Origin: Gordonia insulae
GTDB taxonomy: Bacteria; Actinomycetota; Actinomycetes; Mycobacteriales; Mycobacteriaceae
Assembly: GCF_003855095.1 (NCBI RefSeq)
Contig: NZ_CP033972.1
Coordinates: forward strand, 744,001-808,000
Length of the DNA: 64,000 nucleotides
Direction: 5' to 3'
Of the stretch, positions 27,875-36,396 are shown piece by piece. How positions within the stretch are numbered: the first letter of the stretch is position 1; the number at the start of each line of letters is the position of its first letter. The notes beneath the pieces were generated by a model. It worked only from the letters and a program-made list of their open reading frames with translations. It was not told where the DNA came from and did no database searches. The position numbers and the translations under genes were made by a program.

Positions 27875-27976
27875 TCGTCGGACGGTATCCTCGTGACACA
27901 GGGTCCAGCCGGAAACCGGCACGGCGCAGCGAGCATCCGGTGCGCCGGCGTGTCCCGAGATGTGCGTGAGGACGAC

Positions 27977-28465
27977 ATGCGCTGCCCGTTTTGCAAGAAC
28001 GAAGACACCAAGGTCATCGACTCGCGTGTCGCCGACGAAGGGCAGGCGATCCGACGACGCCGTTCGTGTGCGGAGTGCGGGCGCCGGTTCTCGACCGTGG
28101 AGAGCGCGGTCCTGTCGGTGGTCAAACGCAATGGGGTGACCGAACCGTTCAGCCGCGAGAAGGTGATGCGCGGTGTCCGCCGGGCCTGCCAGGGCCGGGC
28201 GGTCGCCGAGGACGCCCTGGCACAGTTGGCGCAACAGGTGGAGGACGCGGTCCGCGCGTCGGGTTCGGCCGAGATCCCCAGCAACGAGGTCGGTCTGGCG
28301 ATCCTGCGGCCGCTCCGCGATCTCGACGAGGTCGCCTATCTCCGGTTCGCCTCGGTGTACCGCTCGTTCGAATCGTTGGAGGATTTCCAGCGGGAGATCG
28401 ACGACCTACAGGGAAATCTGACGCACGAGAACACGGTCGACACCGCGGGTTCGGTCTCGGACTGA
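27977..28465 (+). CDS. nrdR: Transcriptional repressor NrdR
   Basis: 162-aa Zn/ATP-cone repressor of ribonucleotide reductase genes. The zinc ribbon is formed by CPFC (residues 3-6) and CAEC (31-34). The ATP-cone domain (about 46-136) includes [23 protein letters not shown] 27977 gives the canonical MRCPFC start. Convergent with hrpA, 15 bp apart. Confidence 0.96.
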   Translation: MRCPFCKNEDTKVIDSRVADEGQAIRRRRSCAECGRRFSTVESAVLSVVKRNGVTEPFSREKVMRGVRRACQGRAVAEDALAQLAQQVEDAVRASGSAEIPSNEVGLAILRPLRDLDEVAYLRFASVYRSFESLEDFQREIDDLQGNLTHENTVDTAGSVSD

Positions 28466-28480
28466 GCGGCCCGGGCGGCG

Positions 28481-31400
28481 TCAGCGGAAGTCGTCGAGGG
28501 CGCGGATGGCACGCTTCTCCGAGATCGGGTAGGCGGTACCGAGGCGCTGGGCGAAGAGCCCGACCCGCAGTTCCTCCACCAGCCAGTGGGCACGGTCGTT
28601 GAACGCGTCACGGCGACCTGCCGGCAATTGGTCGATGCGCCGATTCCAGTGCGCGATCACCCGATCGACGGCAGCGAGTCCGTCCCGATCGCGGGTCGTC
28701 GAACCGACCAGATCGGCCAAGCGGTTCTCGGCGGCCTGAAGGTAGCGGGGTATGTGCGTGAGGTGGATTCGCGGGGTCGCGGCGACGAACCCGTCGAACA
28801 CCAGATTGTCCAGCTGCTCGGCGACGTCGTCCGCGGCAACCGAACCACTGACCTCGTCGATCTCCGACCGTAGGGGTGCGAGGTGCCGGAGCACGTCGGT
28901 CGCCATCCGGAAATACTCCGGGGCGGCGTCGATCACGGCCGGCCGCAGTGAGTCCCGCAGGCGGGCGAACTGATCGGGGGTGCGGATGGTGGTCAGGTCG
29001 CGGGTCGCCGCCAGGTCGCGAATGGCGCGCCGCGTGCAGTCCGCCACCAGCTCGTCGGGACGATGATACGGATTCTGGCTCAACGCAAGTCGGCCCTCGG
29101 GATCGAGAGTACCGGTGATCTTTCTGGACAGCGTGGGGATCGCCGACTCGAGCAGGACGACGACGGACTCCGCCAAACGGCGGTCGCGCTCGGCGGCATT
29201 CGCGAACTCGGCCGGCGCGACACCGGTCGCCCGGCCGGCATCGTCGCGTACCACCTCGAGTCCCGGGTGGCGGGTGATCGTCTGTCCGGCAACAGTGGTC
29301 GTGGTGGTGTCCTCGAGTTCGCCGATCCCGTCCGCGGTCCATGACGTGAAGCTCGCCCGGCGTCGCGGCGCGTCCTCGTCGTGATCGGCGAACCGCTTCT
29401 TCAGGTCGGCGAGCGACTTGCTGCCGGCGATCGTGGCTCCCGTGCGATCGATCACCGCGAAGTTCATCGTCAGGTGCCCGGGGATGCGGTCGGGTGCGAA
29501 ATCAGCGGGGGACACCGTCATCGACGTGATCGTGGAGAGTTCCCGGGCGAGACCGGTCACCAGCGGCTCGGCGCGGGGCGTCAGGCGGGACAGCGCGAGA
29601 TCGGCGAAGCGCTGGGCCGGAGCCATGGACTTGCGCAGTGCCTTCGGCAGGGACTTGACGAGTTCGGTGGCGAGTTCGGAGCGTAGTCCCGGAACGGTCC
29701 AGTCGAACCCGGCGGATCGCACATGATCGAGGAGCGGCAGCGGGATCACCACGGTCACCCCGTCATCGGGCGCGCCCGGCTCGAATCGATAGCGGAGTTC
29801 CAGCCGCGTCTCGCCCTGTTGCCAGGCACCGGGGAAATCCGTGTCGGCGACCGCGACGTCCGCGGCGACGTCCTCTCGGCGCAGGTCCAGCAGATCGGGC
29901 TGCTCTCGGCGCGTCTTCTTCCACCAGGTGTCGAAATGCCGTGCCGACACCACGTCGGCGCCTACCCGTGCGTCGTAGAAGTCGAACAGTTGCTGTTCGC
30001 TGATCACCACATCTCGGCGACGAGCACGGTGTTCGACGTCGGCGGCCTTCTCGAGCAGGTCGCGATTGCGATGGAAGAACGCGTGATCGGTGCGCCAATC
30101 GCCCTCGACGAGCGCATGCCGGATGAACATCTCCCGGGAGGTGAGCGGATCGATGGAGCCGAACGGCACACGACGCTGTGCGACGAGGGTCACCCCGTAC
30201 AGCGTCACCCGCTCATAGGCCATCGCGGACCCGCGCTTGGCGGACCAGTGGGGTTCGCTGTACGACCGGCGAGCGAGGTCGCCCGCGAGTCGCTCCGCCC
30301 ACAGTGGGTCGATCCCGGCGACCGTATGCGCGAAGAGCCGTGACGTCTCGACGATCTCGGCGGCCATGATGAAGGGGGGAGGCTTTCGGGACAGCGAGGA
30401 GCCCGGGAAGATGGCGACGCTGGTGTTGCGGGCGCCGGTGTAATCGCGGGTATCCCCCTGCCGCACGGCGATGTTGCCGAGCAGGCCGGCCAGGATCGCC
30501 CGGTGGATCGCGTCGCCGTCGCGGGTGGTCGGCGTTGCCGACCACTTGAGGTCCGACACGATGCGGGTCAGCTGACGATGGAGCTCCTGCCATTCCCGGA
30601 TGCGCAGGAAATGGAGGAACTCACGCTCGCACTGACGGCGGAACTGGTTGCCGGACAGCTCTTGTCGTCGATCCGACAGATACGACCAGAGTTCCAGGTA
30701 GGTGAGGAACTCCGACCCCGGCACGACGAACCGCCGGTGCGCGGCGTCGGCGCCCTCGCGATGCTCGGCAGGCCGCTCCCGAACATCCGGGATCGACAGG
30801 GCGGCGGCGATCACCAGGACATGGTCGAGACAACCGCCCTCATGCGCGGCGATGAGCATCCGGGCCAGCCGCGGATCCACCGGAATCCGGGCCATGTCCC
30901 GGCCGACCGGGGTGAGGACCGGCTCATGATCGTCGCGGTGGGTTTCGCGGATCGCACCGAGCTCGGTGAGGACCGCCATGCCGTCCCTGATGGCGCGGGT
31001 GTCCGGCGGTTGGACGAACGGGAACGCCGACACGTCACCGAGACGCAGTGCCGCCATCTGCAGGATCACCGCGGCGAGATTGGTGCGCAGGATCTCGGGG
31101 TCGGTGAATGCGGGCCGGGCGTCGAAATCGTCCTCGGCGTAAAGGCGGATGCAGACGCCGGGGGCGACACGGCCGCATCGGCCGGCGCGCTGACGCGCAG
31201 AGGCCTGCGAGACCGGCTCGATCGGCAGCCGGTTGACCTTGGATCGCGTCGAGTACCGGGAGATCCGCGCGGTCCCCGTGTCGATGACATACCGGATACC
31301 GGGCACCGTCAGCGACGTCTCGGCCACATTGGTGGCCAGCACGATGCGCCGACCCGACGACGGGGAGAACACCCGCTGCTGATCCGCGATGGACAGGCGG

Positions 31401-32719
31401 GCGAAGAGCGGGACGATCTCGGCGCCGGCGGCAGCCCGATGACGGAGGGCGTCGGCGGTCTCCCGGATGTCACGCTCGGTCGGCAGGAACACCAGGATGT
31501 CGCCGCGGGCGTGCGACGCCCACAGTTCGCCGACGGCCTGATCGATCGCCTGCGCCTGATCGAGGTCACGATGATCGGAATCCGGCTCCCGGTCGTCGCC
31601 GAAAGGCCGGTAACGGACGTCGACGGGATACGCCCGCCCGGACACCTCCAGGATCGGTACATCGCCGGGGGCACCGGGCACATTCGGCCCGCTCGCTTCG
31701 CTCCCGGCGCCGGGTCGATTCGGCCCGCTCGCTTCGCTCCCGGCGCCGGGTCGATTCGGCCCGCTCGCTTCGCTCCCGGCGCCGGGTCGATTCGGCCCGC
31801 TCGCTTCGCTCCCGGCGCCGGGTCGATTCGGCCCGCTCGCTTCGCTCCCGGCGCCCGTTCGATTCGGCCCGCTCGCTTCGCTCCCGGCGCCGGGTCGATT
31901 CGGCCCGCTCGCTTCGCTCCCGGCGCCGGGTCGATTCGGCCCGCTCGCTTCGCTCCCGGCGCCGGGTCGATTCGGCCCGCTCGCTTCGCTCCCGGCGCCG
32001 GCAGTGGAGAAGTGGCGCGCGAACCGATCCGGCTCGATCGTCGCCGATGTGATGATCACCTTCAGATCGGGTCGTCGGGGCAGCAGACGTTTCAGGTAGC
32101 CGAGGATGAAGTCGATGTTGAGGCTGCGCTCGTGGGCCTCGTCGATGATGAGGGTGTCGTATCCGCGTAACAGTGGATCGGTGCCGATCTCGCGCAGCAG
32201 GATGCCGTCGGTCATCACCTTGACCAGCGTGTCGGCGCCCGAACGATCGGTGAACCGCACCGAGAAGCCGATCGCGTCGCCGATCTCGGTCCCGGTCTCG
32301 TCCGCGATGCGGCGGGCCACCGAACTCGCCGCGATCCGTCGGGGCTGCGTGTGCCCGATCGCGCCCCGCACCCCACGTCCGAGCTCCAGGCAGATCTTCG
32401 GCAACTGCGTCGTCTTCCCCGATCCGGTCTCACCGGCGACCACGACCACCTGGTGATCGGCGATGGCCGCGGCGATCTCCTCGCGCGCCGCGGACACCGG
32501 GAGGTCGGGCGGAAAGGTGAGCACCGGCAGCGCGGCGCGGCGACGGTCGATCCGCGCCTGCGCCTTCTCGACATCGGCGACCAGTGCGTCCCAGGCCGAC
32601 TGCTTAGGCGACCTGCCGAGCTTCTCGAGCCGTCGGCGCAGACGGTGTGCGTCGACGATGGTCAGGTCGGCGAGCCGATCGGTCAGCGCTCGGCGGTCCT
32701 CGGTGGTCGGTGCGGGCAT
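28481..32719 (-). CDS. hrpA: ATP-dependent RNA helicase HrpA with an internal repeat insertion
   Basis: 1412-aa DEAH-box helicase; the family is typically about 1300 aa. Walker A GETGSGKTTQLPK lies near residue 97, DEAH in LIIDEAHERSLN near 193 and motif III SAT near 225. Motif VI is QRAGRCGR. The helicase-associated, OB-fold and DUF3418 C-terminal regions are intact. Between FARHFSTA and GDVPILEVSGRAYPVDV, residues about 240-345 consist of nine 12-residue repeats absent from ordinary HrpA. They lie on a loop between the two RecA folds, so activity may be tolerated. ATG 32719 has TATCCT 9 nt upstream, suggesting a very short leader. Confidence 0.94.
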   Translation of the reverse strand: MPAPTTEDRRALTDRLADLTIVDAHRLRRRLEKLGRSPKQSAWDALVADVEKAQARIDRRRAALPVLTFPPDLPVSAAREEIAAAIADHQVVVVAGETGSGKTTQLPKICLELGRGVRGAIGHTQPRRIAASSVARRIADETGTEIGDAIGFSVRFTDRSGADTLVKVMTDGILLREIGTDPLLRGYDTLIIDEAHERSLNIDFILGYLKRLLPRRPDLKVIITSATIEPDRFARHFSTAGAGSEASGPNRPGAGSEASGPNRPGAGSEASGPNRPGAGSEASGPNRTGAGSEASGPNRPGAGSEASGPNRPGAGSEASGPNRPGAGSEASGPNRPGAGSEASGPNVPGAPGDVPILEVSGRAYPVDVRYRPFGDDREPDSDHRDLDQAQAIDQAVGELWASHARGDILVFLPTERDIRETADALRHRAAAGAEIVPLFARLSIADQQRVFSPSSGRRIVLATNVAETSLTVPGIRYVIDTGTARISRYSTRSKVNRLPIEPVSQASARQRAGRCGRVAPGVCIRLYAEDDFDARPAFTDPEILRTNLAAVILQMAALRLGDVSAFPFVQPPDTRAIRDGMAVLTELGAIRETHRDDHEPVLTPVGRDMARIPVDPRLARMLIAAHEGGCLDHVLVIAAALSIPDVRERPAEHREGADAAHRRFVVPGSEFLTYLELWSYLSDRRQELSGNQFRRQCEREFLHFLRIREWQELHRQLTRIVSDLKWSATPTTRDGDAIHRAILAGLLGNIAVRQGDTRDYTGARNTSVAIFPGSSLSRKPPPFIMAAEIVETSRLFAHTVAGIDPLWAERLAGDLARRSYSEPHWSAKRGSAMAYERVTLYGVTLVAQRRVPFGSIDPLTSREMFIRHALVEGDWRTDHAFFHRNRDLLEKAADVEHRARRRDVVISEQQLFDFYDARVGADVVSARHFDTWWKKTRREQPDLLDLRREDVAADVAVADTDFPGAWQQGETRLELRYRFEPGAPDDGVTVVIPLPLLDHVRSAGFDWTVPGLRSELATELVKSLPKALRKSMAPAQRFADLALSRLTPRAEPLVTGLARELSTITSMTVSPADFAPDRIPGHLTMNFAVIDRTGATIAGSKSLADLKKRFADHDEDAPRRRASFTSWTADGIGELEDTTTTTVAGQTITRHPGLEVVRDDAGRATGVAPAEFANAAERDRRLAESVVVLLESAIPTLSRKITGTLDPEGRLALSQNPYHRPDELVADCTRRAIRDLAATRDLTTIRTPDQFARLRDSLRPAVIDAAPEYFRMATDVLRHLAPLRSEIDEVSGSVAADDVAEQLDNLVFDGFVAATPRIHLTHIPRYLQAAENRLADLVGSTTRDRDGLAAVDRVIAHWNRRIDQLPAGRRDAFNDRAHWLVEELRVGLFAQRLGTAYPISEKRAIRALDDFR
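31685..32000 (-). repeat. 36-bp tandem repeat array within hrpA
   Basis: Eight full 36-bp units plus a 28-bp partial unit, almost identical, from 31685 to 32000. One unit (about 31829-31864) has a CCCG-to-CCCGTT variant that changes Pro to Thr. On the coding strand each unit encodes GAGSEASGPNRP. Each unit contains the near-palindromic core GCTCGCTTCGCTC; the same core reappears at about 49935 near another gene. 36 is divisible by 3, so copy-number change keeps frame. Confidence 0.95.
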
Positions 32720-32828
32720 GATCTGTCCAGGATATTGGGTCGCCCGGGGTGGCCTCGCGCACGCCCGTTCTCAGTGATCTCGCCGACCTGAATCCCGCCG
32801 CTCGCGCCCGGGACGGCATGATTGGGGC

Positions 32829-34058
32829 ATGGCAGGTTCACTGTGGCATGGTTTCGCCGACATGGGTTCGGTCTCCACCAAGGGTCAGTTCGTGGTGGCT
32901 CGCGGGCAGGGCACGCGGATCTGGGACACCGACGGTCGTGAGTATCTCGACGCGACGGCGGGGCTCTGGTTCACCAACATCGGACACGGACGCACCGAGG
33001 TGGCCCAGGCGGTCGCCGACCAGCTCGGTCGTCTGGCGCACTACTCGGGCTTCGGCGACATCACCGCCGACGTGACCGCGGAGCTCGCCGATCGCCTCGC
33101 CGCGATCGCCCCGGTGCCGGGAAGCAAGATCTTCTTCACCTCCGGCGGCAGCGACTCGGTGGACACCGCGGCCAAACTCGCCCGCCGCTATTGGCATGAG
33201 CAGGGCCAACCGGAGAAGAACATCATCGTGGGCCGGACCAAGGCCTATCACGGCATGCACGTCGCGGGCACCGCGCTCGCCGGGATCCCGCTCAACCGCG
33301 AGGGATACGGCGAGCTGATGGCCGACGCGGAGACGGTCGAGTGGGACAACGCGAAGAGCCTGCTCGGGCTGATCGAGCGCCTGGGCGCCGACCGGATCGC
33401 CGCCTTCTTCTGCGAACCGATCATCGGCGCCGGCGGGATCTATCTCCCCCCGGAGGGCTACCTCGCCGAGGTCCGGCAGATCTGCCGCGACCACGACGTG
33501 CTGTTCGTCGCGGACGAGGTCGTCACGGGCTTCGGCCGGATCGGCGGTGAATCCTGGTTCGCCTCCACCCGTTTCGACCTGGCGCCGGACATGATGACCA
33601 CCGCCAAGGGCCTGACGTCGGGCTACGTGCCGATGGGCGCGGTGTTCATCGCGCCGCACATCGCGGAACCGTTCTATGCGGGCGGAGTCTGGTGGCGCCA
33701 CGGCTACACCTACGGCGGGCACGCCGGTGCGGCGGCGGCCGCCATGGCCAACCTCGACATCATCGAGTCCGAAGGACTGCTCGCCGAGGCCGATCGGTTG
33801 GAGTCCGATCTGGCCGGGGCGCTCGCGCCCTTGGCCGAGCTGGATGCCGTCGCCGAGGTGCGGACCGGACTCGGCGCGGTGACCGCGGTACAACTCGCCG
33901 ATCCGGCGCGGGCCGTGCCCATGGTGGGCGCGCTGCGCGAGCACGGCGTCAGCGGTCGGGCGGCAGGCCAAGGCGCGCTGCAGATCTCGCCGGCGTTCGT
34001 GATGACCACCGACGAGGTCGGCGAACTCGCCGATCGTATGCGGGCCGCGTTGTCCTGA
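32829..34058 (+). CDS. Class III PLP-dependent aminotransferase
   Basis: 409-aa omega-type aminotransferase. It has GREYLDATAGLWFTNIGH near residue 38-55, FTSGGSDSVDTAAKLAR for phosphate binding and ADEVVTGFGR with the cofactor Asp. The PLP-lysine is in MTTAKGLTSGYVPMGA near residue 258. Related enzymes move amino groups from omega-amino acids, polyamines or beta-alanine to pyruvate or 2-oxoglutarate; the substrate is not deducible. ATG 32829 has no ribosome site but CATGAT sits 6 nt upstream, consistent with a leaderless start. Divergent from hrpA. Confidence 0.9.
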   Translation: MAGSLWHGFADMGSVSTKGQFVVARGQGTRIWDTDGREYLDATAGLWFTNIGHGRTEVAQAVADQLGRLAHYSGFGDITADVTAELADRLAAIAPVPGSKIFFTSGGSDSVDTAAKLARRYWHEQGQPEKNIIVGRTKAYHGMHVAGTALAGIPLNREGYGELMADAETVEWDNAKSLLGLIERLGADRIAAFFCEPIIGAGGIYLPPEGYLAEVRQICRDHDVLFVADEVVTGFGRIGGESWFASTRFDLAPDMMTTAKGLTSGYVPMGAVFIAPHIAEPFYAGGVWWRHGYTYGGHAGAAAAAMANLDIIESEGLLAEADRLESDLAGALAPLAELDAVAEVRTGLGAVTAVQLADPARAVPMVGALREHGVSGRAAGQGALQISPAFVMTTDEVGELADRMRAALS

Positions 34059-34099
34059 CCGACCGGACCGCGCCGACCGCGGTGTGACCACCACCGACA

Positions 34100-34140
34100 G
34101 ACGACGACGCCCTGCCGAATCCCGGCAGGGCGTCGTCGTC
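34100..34140. terminator. Bidirectional terminator between aminotransferase and ahpD
   Basis: Perfect 17-bp stem, 34100-34116 with 34124-34140, 7-nt loop, in the convergent gap. This is the strongest hairpin in the window alongside the one at 52168. Confidence 0.85.
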
Positions 34141-34158
34141 GGTCAGTGCGTCTGGGTG

Positions 34159-34692
34159 TCAGACCGTTGCGAGCACCTCGGTGGTGGCGATCGCCTGCGC
34201 GACACCGGCCACGATCGAGGCGACCTTGAGCGCCTCGAAGATGACCTCACGATCGACGCCCGCCTCACGCAAGGTGTTCTCGTGCGCTCCCACGCAATGC
34301 TCACACCCGTTGATGGAGGACACCGCGAACGACCACAGTTCGAACACGGCCTTGTCCACGCCGGGGTTGCCGATGATGTTCATCCGCAGGCCGGGGCGCA
34401 GGTCGTCGTACTTGCCGCCGAGGAATCCGCGACCACGGTAGAAGACGTTGTTCATCCCCATGATCGACGCGGCACCCAGCGCTGAGTTGTAGGCCTCGGC
34501 CGACAGGATGTCGGCGGCCTCGTCGGCGATCTCGGCCAGCACCTTGGCATTTCGGGTGGCAGCCGCCGTGGACAACAGGGTGCCCCACAGTTGCTCCTCG
34601 TTCAGCGCGGTGGTCCGGCTGATCGAGCCGAGGTTCAGCTTCAGGTCCTTGGCGTACTCCGGGAGTGCGTCCTTGAGATTGTCGATGCTCAT
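34159..34692 (-). CDS. ahpD: Alkyl hydroperoxide reductase-associated AhpD
   Basis: 177-aa alkylhydroperoxidase that supplies electrons to AhpC through a CxxC disulfide, here [11 protein letters not shown] (Cys near 130/133) with the conserved downstream His. In mycobacteria it couples to lipoamide enzymes. The start at 34692 has GAGGAG upstream and lies 11 bp after the ahpC stop, so the genes form an operon. Length and motif are standard. Confidence 0.95.
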   Translation of the reverse strand: MSIDNLKDALPEYAKDLKLNLGSISRTTALNEEQLWGTLLSTAAATRNAKVLAEIADEAADILSAEAYNSALGAASIMGMNNVFYRGRGFLGGKYDDLRPGLRMNIIGNPGVDKAVFELWSFAVSSINGCEHCVGAHENTLREAGVDREVIFEALKVASIVAGVAQAIATTEVLATV

Positions 34693-34703
34693 GCGGTCTC
34701 CTC

Positions 34704-35291
34704 TCAGACGCTCGCGGTGAGCAGTTCGCCGGCGTCGATGGTGGGATCGCCCTTCTTCCAGTTGCAGGCGCACAACTCGTCGGACTGCAGGGCGTCGAGG
34801 ACGCGGAGGACCTCGTCGACATTGCGGCCGACGGACCCGGCGGTCACCGAGACGAACTGGATCTCGTTGTTCGGGTCGACGATGAAGGTGGCCCGGTCGG
34901 CAACCCCATCGGCATTGAGAACTCCTGCGGCGGTGGCGAGTTCACGCTTCAGGTCGCTGAGCATCGGGAAGGGGAGGGTCTTCAGGTCGTCGTGCTGGGC
35001 CCGCCACTGGAAGTGGACGAACTCGTTGTCCACCGAGGCGCCGAGTACCTGCGCGTCACGATCGGCGAACTCGTCGTTCAGCTTGCCGAAGGCGGCGATT
35101 TCCGTGGGGCACACGAAGGTGAAGTCCTTCGGCCAGAAGAAGACGATGCGCCACTTGCCGGGGTGGTCCTCGTTGGTGATCGTGGTGAAGTAGTCGTCGG
35201 GCTGCTGGGCGTCGACCTTGGAGAGGTCGCCCCCGATGACGGCGGTGAGGTTGTAGGCGGGGAACTGGTCGCCGATGGTCAGCAGAGCCAT
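34704..35291 (-). CDS. ahpC: Peroxiredoxin AhpC
   Basis: 195-aa typical 2-Cys peroxiredoxin that reduces peroxides and peroxynitrite. The peroxidatic Cys is in [13 protein letters not shown] near residue 61. A second pair lies in the C-terminal [10 protein letters not shown]. Starts [15 protein letters not shown] at 35291 with AGGAG about 10 nt upstream. Divergent from oxyR, which should activate it on oxidation. Confidence 0.96.
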   Translation of the reverse strand: MALLTIGDQFPAYNLTAVIGGDLSKVDAQQPDDYFTTITNEDHPGKWRIVFFWPKDFTFVCPTEIAAFGKLNDEFADRDAQVLGASVDNEFVHFQWRAQHDDLKTLPFPMLSDLKRELATAAGVLNADGVADRATFIVDPNNEIQFVSVTAGSVGRNVDEVLRVLDALQSDELCACNWKKGDPTIDAGELLTASV

Positions 35292-35403
35292 GCTCGTTTC
35301 GCTCCTAGATGCTCGAATCCTGGTGGTACGTCATGTGCGCGAATGTCTTCGTCGTCAGACATGCACCATCGTGCCGGAATCTGGGCGAAAGCGAAACGTG
35401 ATG

Positions 35404-35426
35404 ATAGGCACTATATTGATAGGTAT
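35404..35426. promoter_or_regulatory. OxyR box and -10 element of oxyR
   Basis: ATAG-N3-CTAT-N4-ATAG-N2-AT runs from 35404 to 35426, matching the spaced ATAG/CTAT pattern of OxyR sites. Within it TATATT (35412-35417) ends 7 nt before the oxyR ATG at 35425, so oxyR is probably leaderless and repressed by its own product. The same region faces ahpC. Confidence 0.65.
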
Positions 35427-36360
35427 GTCCAATAGAAGTCATCAGCCGTCGGTGACCGGCCTCCGGGCTTTTGTCGCGATCGCTCGACGTCGTCACTTCG
35501 GTTCTGCGGCAGACGATCTGGGGATCAGTCAGCCCACCCTGTCGCAAGCGCTGGCCGGTCTCGAATCGGGTCTCGGAGTGCAGTTGGTGGAGCGGACGAC
35601 GCGGCGCGTCTTCCTGACGGCGGAGGGGGAGCGGCTGCTGCCCGGCGCGATCGCGGCCGTCGACGCGATCGACGATCTCGTCGCGCAGGCGATGGGCAAC
35701 GGGGATCCACTGGCGGGCGTGCTGCGTCTGGGGCTGATTCCCACTGTGGCGCCGTACATCCTGCCGCGAGTGCTGCGTGGGGTGGGCGAGCGCCTGCCCT
35801 CGCTGCGGTTACAGGTGGTGGAGGATCAGACCGCCCGGTTGCTCCGCCAGCTGAGAGAGGGCTCACTCGACGTCGCGATCGTGGCATTGCCCACCAATGA
35901 GCGGGGGCTGGCCGAGGTGCCCATGTACACAGAGGATTTCGTGCTCGCGCTACCCGCCGACCATCCGCTCGCGGGGCGGCGTCGGGTCGATCCCGCCGCG
36001 CTCGCGGACCTGCCGCTGCTGCTGCTCGACGAGGGGCACTGTCTGCGGGATCAGGCCCTGGAGGTCTGTCGCCTCGCCGGTGTGCGCGCCGACGTCGGAC
36101 AGACGCGCGCCGCATCGCTCGCCACCGCCGTCCAATGCGTGGAGGGTGGCCTGGGCGTGACGCTGATCCCGCAGACCGCGGTCGGGGTGGAGACCGGGAG
36201 CGGCCATCTCGCCACCGCCACGTTCACCCGGCCGCGGCCCGGGCGTCGGGTGGGCCTGGTGTTCCGTGAGTCGGCCGGGCGAGCCGACGCCTACCGCACC
36301 TTGGCCGGCGTCATCGCGGACCTGGTGGAGGCCGGCGACGACGTCCATCGGGTGCGGTGA
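35425..36360 (+). CDS. oxyR: Hydrogen-peroxide sensor/regulator OxyR
   Basis: 311-aa LysR-family regulator. The winged helix (about 8-65) has [20 protein letters not shown]. Both redox cysteines are present with the E. coli spacing, in [14 protein letters not shown] near residues 205-215, so the protein should sense peroxide by disulfide switching. ATG 35425 follows from the leaderless -10; the frame is open further upstream into ahpC without homology. Unlike M. tuberculosis, where oxyR is decayed, this copy is intact. Confidence 0.95.
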   Translation: MSNRSHQPSVTGLRAFVAIARRRHFGSAADDLGISQPTLSQALAGLESGLGVQLVERTTRRVFLTAEGERLLPGAIAAVDAIDDLVAQAMGNGDPLAGVLRLGLIPTVAPYILPRVLRGVGERLPSLRLQVVEDQTARLLRQLREGSLDVAIVALPTNERGLAEVPMYTEDFVLALPADHPLAGRRRVDPAALADLPLLLLDEGHCLRDQALEVCRLAGVRADVGQTRAASLATAVQCVEGGLGVTLIPQTAVGVETGSGHLATATFTRPRPGRRVGLVFRESAGRADAYRTLAGVIADLVEAGDDVHRVR

Positions 36361-36396
36361 TCGTTCGACTTGACCAGAAGTGACCGGGCCGGACGA

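Noticed and set aside
27053..28234. 393-residue minus-strand frame
   Set aside because: Antisense to the LysM gene and start of nrdR; no motif.
31685..32000. CRISPR array
   Set aside because: 36-bp repeats are contiguous without spacers and lie in frame inside hrpA.
30503..32170. 555-residue plus-strand open frame across hrpA
   Set aside because: Antisense to hrpA, low complexity, and its RPARFAPGAGSI repeats are just the reverse strand of the hrpA tandem array.
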